A stretch of DNA of 10,266 nt from JAVBSN01 sp031547045 (lineage in GTDB: Bacteria; Bacillota; Clostridia; Lachnospirales; Lachnospiraceae): NCBI GenBank assembly GCA_031547045.1, contig JAVBSN010000098.1, positions 1 through 10,266 on the forward strand, in the 5' to 3' direction. The position numbers and the translations under genes were made by a program. Below the pieces are notes generated by a model. It ran no database searches. It saw nothing but the letters and a program-made list of their open reading frames with translations, and was not told the origin of the DNA. The number at the start of each line of letters is the position of its first letter. Position 1 is the first letter of the stretch. Positions 7,017-10,266 of this stretch are shown in pieces.

Positions 7017-7688
7017 ATGAAAGAACAATTAACAGTAAAAGAGTTATACAATCTAGATGAAACTATTGCAAAACCATTATTAGAGTCAGTGACATACCCA
7101 TGGGAAGCCCTTTCTAAAATTCATGATTTTATTATAGAGTTAGGAAATACTTTAAGCCAAGATATATATGAAAAACATGGAGAAGATATATGGATCGCAA
7201 AATCAGCAAAAGTATATGACTCAGCAAGTATTACAGGACCATGTATAATATGTGAAGATGCAGAAGTTAGACATTGCGCATTTATAAGAGGGAATGCAAT
7301 TGTAGGGAAAAATACTGTTGTAGGTAATTCCACAGAGTTAAAAAATGTTATATTATTTAATACTGTTCAAGTGCCTCATTATAATTACGTGGGAGATTCT
7401 ATATTAGGACATAAGTCACATATGGGAGCAGGATCTATAACATCCAATGTAAAGTCTGATAAAACTTTAGTTCATGTTAAAGGTGAAGGTTTTGATATTG
7501 ATACAGGACTTAAAAAATTTGGTGCTATGTTAGGTGACAATGTAGAGGTTGGATGTAATAGTGTACTTAATCCAGGAACAGTGGTAGGAGCAACTACAAA
7601 TATTTATCCCTTATCAATGGTTAGAGGATATATTCCTAGTAATAGTGTTTACAAAAATAATAGGGAAATAATAGAGAAGTTTAATTGA
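7017..7688 (+). CDS. GlmU-like left-handed beta-helix protein (acetyltransferase half only)
   Basis: 223 residues, recognisable as the clostridial group usually labelled UDP-N-acetylglucosamine pyrophosphorylase, though it has no nucleotidyltransferase domain. A helical N-terminus (1-58, with YNLDETIAKPLLE) precedes hexapeptide-repeat coils from WIAKSAKV (59-66) to about 205, with RHCAFIRGNAIVG, VPHYNYVGDSILG and HMGAGSITSN. The PHYNYVGD block (120-127) lines up with the GlmU segment carrying its catalytic histidine, so His121 may be catalytic; the following GAGSITSN resembles GlmU GAGTITxN. This suggests an acyl- or acetyltransferase on a sugar nucleotide, probably a trimer; the substrate is unknown. 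GGAGG at 7003-7007 supports the ATG. It comes 39 bases after topB, probably in the same transcript. A beta-helix scaffold without catalysis is the alternative. Confidence 0.8.
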   Translation: MKEQLTVKELYNLDETIAKPLLESVTYPWEALSKIHDFIIELGNTLSQDIYEKHGEDIWIAKSAKVYDSASITGPCIICEDAEVRHCAFIRGNAIVGKNTVVGNSTELKNVILFNTVQVPHYNYVGDSILGHKSHMGAGSITSNVKSDKTLVHVKGEGFDIDTGLKKFGAMLGDNVEVGCNSVLNPGTVVGATTNIYPLSMVRGYIPSNSVYKNNREIIEKFN

Positions 7689-7713
7689 TTTTATAGCCAA
7701 AATATAGTAAAAT
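7685..7713 (+). promoter_or_regulatory. Candidate sigma-A promoter for the repeat-protein/fapA unit
   Basis: TTGATT (7685-7690) and TAAAAT (7708-7713) are separated by 17 bases, matching the sigma-A consensus at four and five of six positions. The -35 overlaps the stop codon of the preceding gene. The 119-base gap 7689-7807 holds no other convincing element and no clear terminator, so read-through from topB's transcript is also possible. I found no sigma-D (flagellar) promoter: GCCAAAAT at 7696 has no TAAA at the required distance. Confidence 0.35.
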
Positions 7714-7807
7714 AGTTGTACAATTTGTTATATTTGCAGTGAAATTAACAAAATAATCTTTGAAGTTCGAAATCTAATATTAATTGACACAATAAGGAGA
7801 TAGTAAT

Positions 7808-9034
7808 TTGAATAATATAGATATCAATGATGATATTGGTAATTTAATAGAAGAGAAGAGCTATATAAGAGAACTTCAAGCATGTCAAGAGTTGGGAATG
7901 GAAGAATCTAAGTTAAGAAGTTTAGGACTTGATTCATATCAATTAACAGAAGTGCGAAAAGGTCTTGAGAAAGGAATAGATGTATCTACATATTTAGATA
8001 AAAATATTTCTTGGTTTGAGATGGAAAAATTGCGCATATCTATGGAACATGGAATAGACTTATCTGAGTATGCTGACAGAGGATTTAATTGGATGCAATT
8101 AGAGGAGATTCAAAAAGGAATAATTTCTAAAGTAGATGTAAGCTTATATACTAATGTTTTGTATTTAGCTCAACAGATGACGGAGATAAGAAAAGGTCTT
8201 GAGAACAAAATTGACATAAGTAAATATTCTAATATAGAGTATGACTGGTTTCAGATGAAAGAGATTAGAAAAGGATTAGAAGATAATTTAGATGTTAGCT
8301 TATACTCTGATATAAATAATAATTATCAGATTATGAGAGAGATTAGAAAAGGTCTAAAGTCAGGATTTGATACACTTTTTTATTTGAATAAAGGATATGA
8401 TGTGTTAGCAATAAGAGAAGTAAGACGTGGATTGGAAAGAGATATAGATTTAACTAATTATCTGTACCAAGGATATGAAGAGGGACAGTTAAGAGGAATT
8501 AGAGTATCCAAGCAATATGGTGTGAATATTGAACCATATATAGATATTAATTTACTTGGAATGCAAATAGAAGAGATAAGCAAAGGAATTGCGGCAGGAA
8601 TAGATGTATCTAAGTATGTAGATAAAGGCTATAACAGATTTCAGATGAGAGAGATAAGAATAGGACTTGAAGAGAGAATTAATATAGATTACTATTCAAA
8701 ACCATTATTTACATGGAAGCAGATGCAAGAGATAAGATTAGGTTTAGAAGCAGATATAGATGTAACAAAGTATGCAGGATTAGACAAGACAGAAATAGAG
8801 ATGGAAAGAATCAGATTAGAATTAATGAATAATGATTCCTCTACTATTCAAGATGATTTTAGTGAAGAACAAACCATGCAGATAATTTTAGGATTAGAAG
8901 CAGGGATTGATGTTAATATATATGCAAAAACAAGTTATACAGTGGAACAGATGGAAGATATTAGACTAAGGTTAGAAGCTGGTGAACAAGTGAATATTGG
9001 GGAGGGGTATAATGGATTGGACATTCAACGATAA
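7808..9034 (+). CDS. Tandem 26-residue repeat protein of unknown function
   Basis: I cannot name this 408-residue protein. After a 40-residue N-terminal stretch it consists of about fourteen units of 26 residues. The common pattern is an aromatic residue, three variable ones, QM-x-EIRKGLE, two variable residues, then IDVS-x-Y and four to five variable residues. Each unit reads as one amphipathic helix (QMxEIRKGLE) plus a short loop or strand (IDVSxY), so an alpha-solenoid-like fold is plausible. There is no signal peptide, transmembrane segment, cysteine-rich region or catalytic motif, so it is probably a cytoplasmic binding or scaffold protein. The TTG start at 7808 is set by AAGGAG (7794-7799) eight bases upstream; the next in-frame ATG is 30 codons in. 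Its last 23 bases overlap fapA, whose RBS lies inside it, so the two are translationally coupled. I have an unverified memory of similar repeats in other Lachnospiraceae proteins. Confidence 0.85.
   Translation: MNNIDINDDIGNLIEEKSYIRELQACQELGMEESKLRSLGLDSYQLTEVRKGLEKGIDVSTYLDKNISWFEMEKLRISMEHGIDLSEYADRGFNWMQLEEIQKGIISKVDVSLYTNVLYLAQQMTEIRKGLENKIDISKYSNIEYDWFQMKEIRKGLEDNLDVSLYSDINNNYQIMREIRKGLKSGFDTLFYLNKGYDVLAIREVRRGLERDIDLTNYLYQGYEEGQLRGIRVSKQYGVNIEPYIDINLLGMQIEEISKGIAAGIDVSKYVDKGYNRFQMREIRIGLEERINIDYYSKPLFTWKQMQEIRLGLEADIDVTKYAGLDKTEIEMERIRLELMNNDSSTIQDDFSEEQTMQIILGLEAGIDVNIYAKTSYTVEQMEDIRLRLEAGEQVNIGEGYNGLDIQR
7928..9013 (+). repeat. Fourteen 78-bp coding repeats (26 residues each)
   Basis: Unit borders in residues of the host protein are 41, 67, 93, 119, 145, 171, 197, 223, 249, 275, 301, 327, 351 and 377. 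All units are 26 long except the one at 327, which is 24. Good examples start YDWFQMKEIRKGLE, YNRFQMREIRIGLE and FTWKQMQEIRLGLE. The unit at 223 (YEEGQLRGIRVSKQYG) and the one at 327 are the most degenerate. The repeats have diverged in DNA while keeping protein period and key residues, so this is an old, selected protein repeat rather than a recent DNA expansion. Confidence 0.9.
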
Positions 9035-10266
9035 GTCTCTTCAAACTAGTGTGATTGTTAATATCGCTTCTGATGGCATGAGTGCTACCGCTAATATACG
9101 ACCAGATATAGCTCCAGAGTTGCTTAATCTAGAACATATACTTAGTGCTCTAAAGGAACAAGGAGTAAAACAAGGAATTAAGAAAGAAACTATCGAAAAA
9201 ATTATTGATGACAGACTATTAAATGAAGAAATAGAGATTGCAGTAGGTAAAACAGCAGTAAATGGTATTGATGGAAGATTTGATTTCAAATTTAATATTG
9301 ATAATTCAAATAAAGAACCTATTTTATTAGATGGATCATTAGATTTATTCAACACTAACTTAATTACTGAAGTTAAGGTAGGTCAGGTGTTAGTAGAATA
9401 TATTCCTGCAACAGCAGGAGGATTTGGTTATACAGTTACAGGAAAATTACTTATGCCTATTAAGGGTAAGGAGAAACCAGCACTTAGAGGTGTAGGTTTT
9501 AAGTTATCAGAAGATAACAAAATATATACAGCATCTATAAATGGAAGAGTATCTCTTAAGAGTGATAATAGACTTGAGGTTTCTAGAGTATTTATTTTAA
9601 ATAGTAATCTAGATATTAGTGTAGGAAATATCAAGTTTGATGGTGATGTATATATAAAAGGAGATGTTATATCAGGTATGCTTATTGAATCTACAGAAAA
9701 TATAGTAGTTGATGGGCATGTTGAAGCAGCATTTTTAACAGCAGGAAAAGATATACTTATTAAAGGTGGAATGCATGGTGCAGGAACTGGAAATATAGAA
9801 GCTGGAGGAAATATTACAGCAAAATTTTTTGAAAGTACCAATGTTATGTCAGAAGGTAATGTTAAAGCAAATTACATCTTGAATTGCAATATATATTCCC
9901 AAAGGCAAGTTAAAGCATTTGGAAATAAAGGAAAGATAATAGGTGGTTTTGTAAAAGGATTGAAAGGTGTTGAGGCATTTACTATTGGTAATAATGCAGA
10001 GGCTGTTACAAATATTTCAGCAGGTGTTGATGATATTGTTATGAATCAATATAATGATATTAAGAAAAATATAGAAAAAGTAGACTCGGAAATTAATATA
10101 CTTGAAAAAGGTGTATTAGAGTATGGAAGTCAAAGGGAACAATATCAGTCAGCATATAATAAAATATTACAGGCAAGAGAAGTTAAATTAAAAGAAAAAG
10201 AGATGTTAAGTGTAGAAATAGAAAGGCTAACATCTGTACTCCGTGCTACAAAAGATGTCAAAGTTA
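9012..10266 (+). CDS. fapA: FapA / DUF342 family protein, 3' end beyond window
   Basis: Partial gene: 418 codons with no stop before the window end. It starts at ATG 9012, with GGAGG at 9001-9005 six bases upstream, and overlaps the repeat-protein gene by 23 bases in another frame. The order fits FapA: an N-terminal domain (about 1-105, with AVNGIDGRFDFKF), a GQVLVEYIPATAGGFGYTV segment, then a glycine-rich right-handed beta-helix (about 170-330) marked by SVGNIKFDGDVYIKGDV, NIVVDGHVEAAFLTAGKDI and GNIEAGGNITAKFFE, ending KGKIIGGFVKG. From about 345 to 418 it turns into a charged coiled coil (EKVDSEINILEKG, KLKEKEMLSVEIERL). The family is linked to flagellar number and chemotaxis or to surface polymer-type structures; the exact role is not known. 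No flagellar gene is visible here, so the link is by family only. Confidence 0.88.
   Translation, partial: MDWTFNDKSLQTSVIVNIASDGMSATANIRPDIAPELLNLEHILSALKEQGVKQGIKKETIEKIIDDRLLNEEIEIAVGKTAVNGIDGRFDFKFNIDNSNKEPILLDGSLDLFNTNLITEVKVGQVLVEYIPATAGGFGYTVTGKLLMPIKGKEKPALRGVGFKLSEDNKIYTASINGRVSLKSDNRLEVSRVFILNSNLDISVGNIKFDGDVYIKGDVISGMLIESTENIVVDGHVEAAFLTAGKDILIKGGMHGAGTGNIEAGGNITAKFFESTNVMSEGNVKANYILNCNIYSQRQVKAFGNKGKIIGGFVKGLKGVEAFTIGNNAEAVTNISAGVDDIVMNQYNDIKKNIEKVDSEINILEKGVLEYGSQREQYQSAYNKILQAREVKLKEKEMLSVEIERLTSVLRATKDVKV

Noticed and set aside
7696..7703. GCCAAAAT as a flagellar sigma-D -10 box before the repeat protein/fapA
   Set aside because: Agrees only partly with GCCGATAA, and there is no TAAA at the 14-16 base spacing upstream.
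7784..7789. TTGACA as a -35 box
   Set aside because: Perfect hexamer, but it lies 18 bases before the TTG start and overlaps the space needed for the RBS; any -10 would fall inside the coding region.
9041..9841. Two minus-strand open frames (9041-9355 and 9428-9841)
   Set aside because: They mirror the fapA coding sequence, have low-complexity Ser/Ile/Pro-rich products and no ribosome sites.

Overview
The window is AT-rich (roughly one third G+C), with strong AAGGAGG-type Shine-Dalgarno sites, two TTG starts, short gaps and overlaps between same-strand genes, and sporulation genes. This fits a spore-forming, probably motile anaerobic Firmicute of class Clostridia; Lachnospiraceae is my best guess. 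That assignment rests on gene content and remembered protein styles, not on a search.

Layout. (1) 1-1900, plus strand: a glutamine-hydrolysing asparagine synthetase (asnB) whose ribosome-binding site lies inside a 16-pair hairpin. (2) 1911-1943: a 13-bp perfect stem between convergent genes, probably a shared terminator. (3) 1950-3447, minus strand: spoVFA-spoVFB, the two subunits of dipicolinate synthase, preceded by a sequence that fits a sigma-K promoter. (4) 3448-3562: a divergent 115-bp promoter region. (5) 3563-7688, plus strand: three closely spaced genes, namely a PurF-like phosphoribosyltransferase whose glutaminase active site has been lost, topoisomerase III, and a left-handed beta-helix protein resembling the acetyltransferase half of GlmU. 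(6) 7808-10266, plus strand: a protein built almost entirely of about fourteen 26-residue repeats, overlapping by 23 bases a FapA/DUF342 polymerising-type protein that runs off the window end.

How they fit together. asnB makes asparagine, and spoVFA/B make the spore-core metabolite dipicolinic acid from a lysine-pathway intermediate. The middle group looks like housekeeping genes collected in one transcription unit rather than a pathway. The repeat protein and FapA are translationally coupled and may act together at the cell surface or flagellum; this is inferred from position only.

Most worth following up are the PurF paralogue without a nucleophile but with apparent Fe-S cysteines, the 26-residue repeat protein coupled to fapA, and the RBS-sequestering, terminator-like hairpin before asnB. 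I saw no tRNA, rRNA, CRISPR array, insertion sequence or phage gene.
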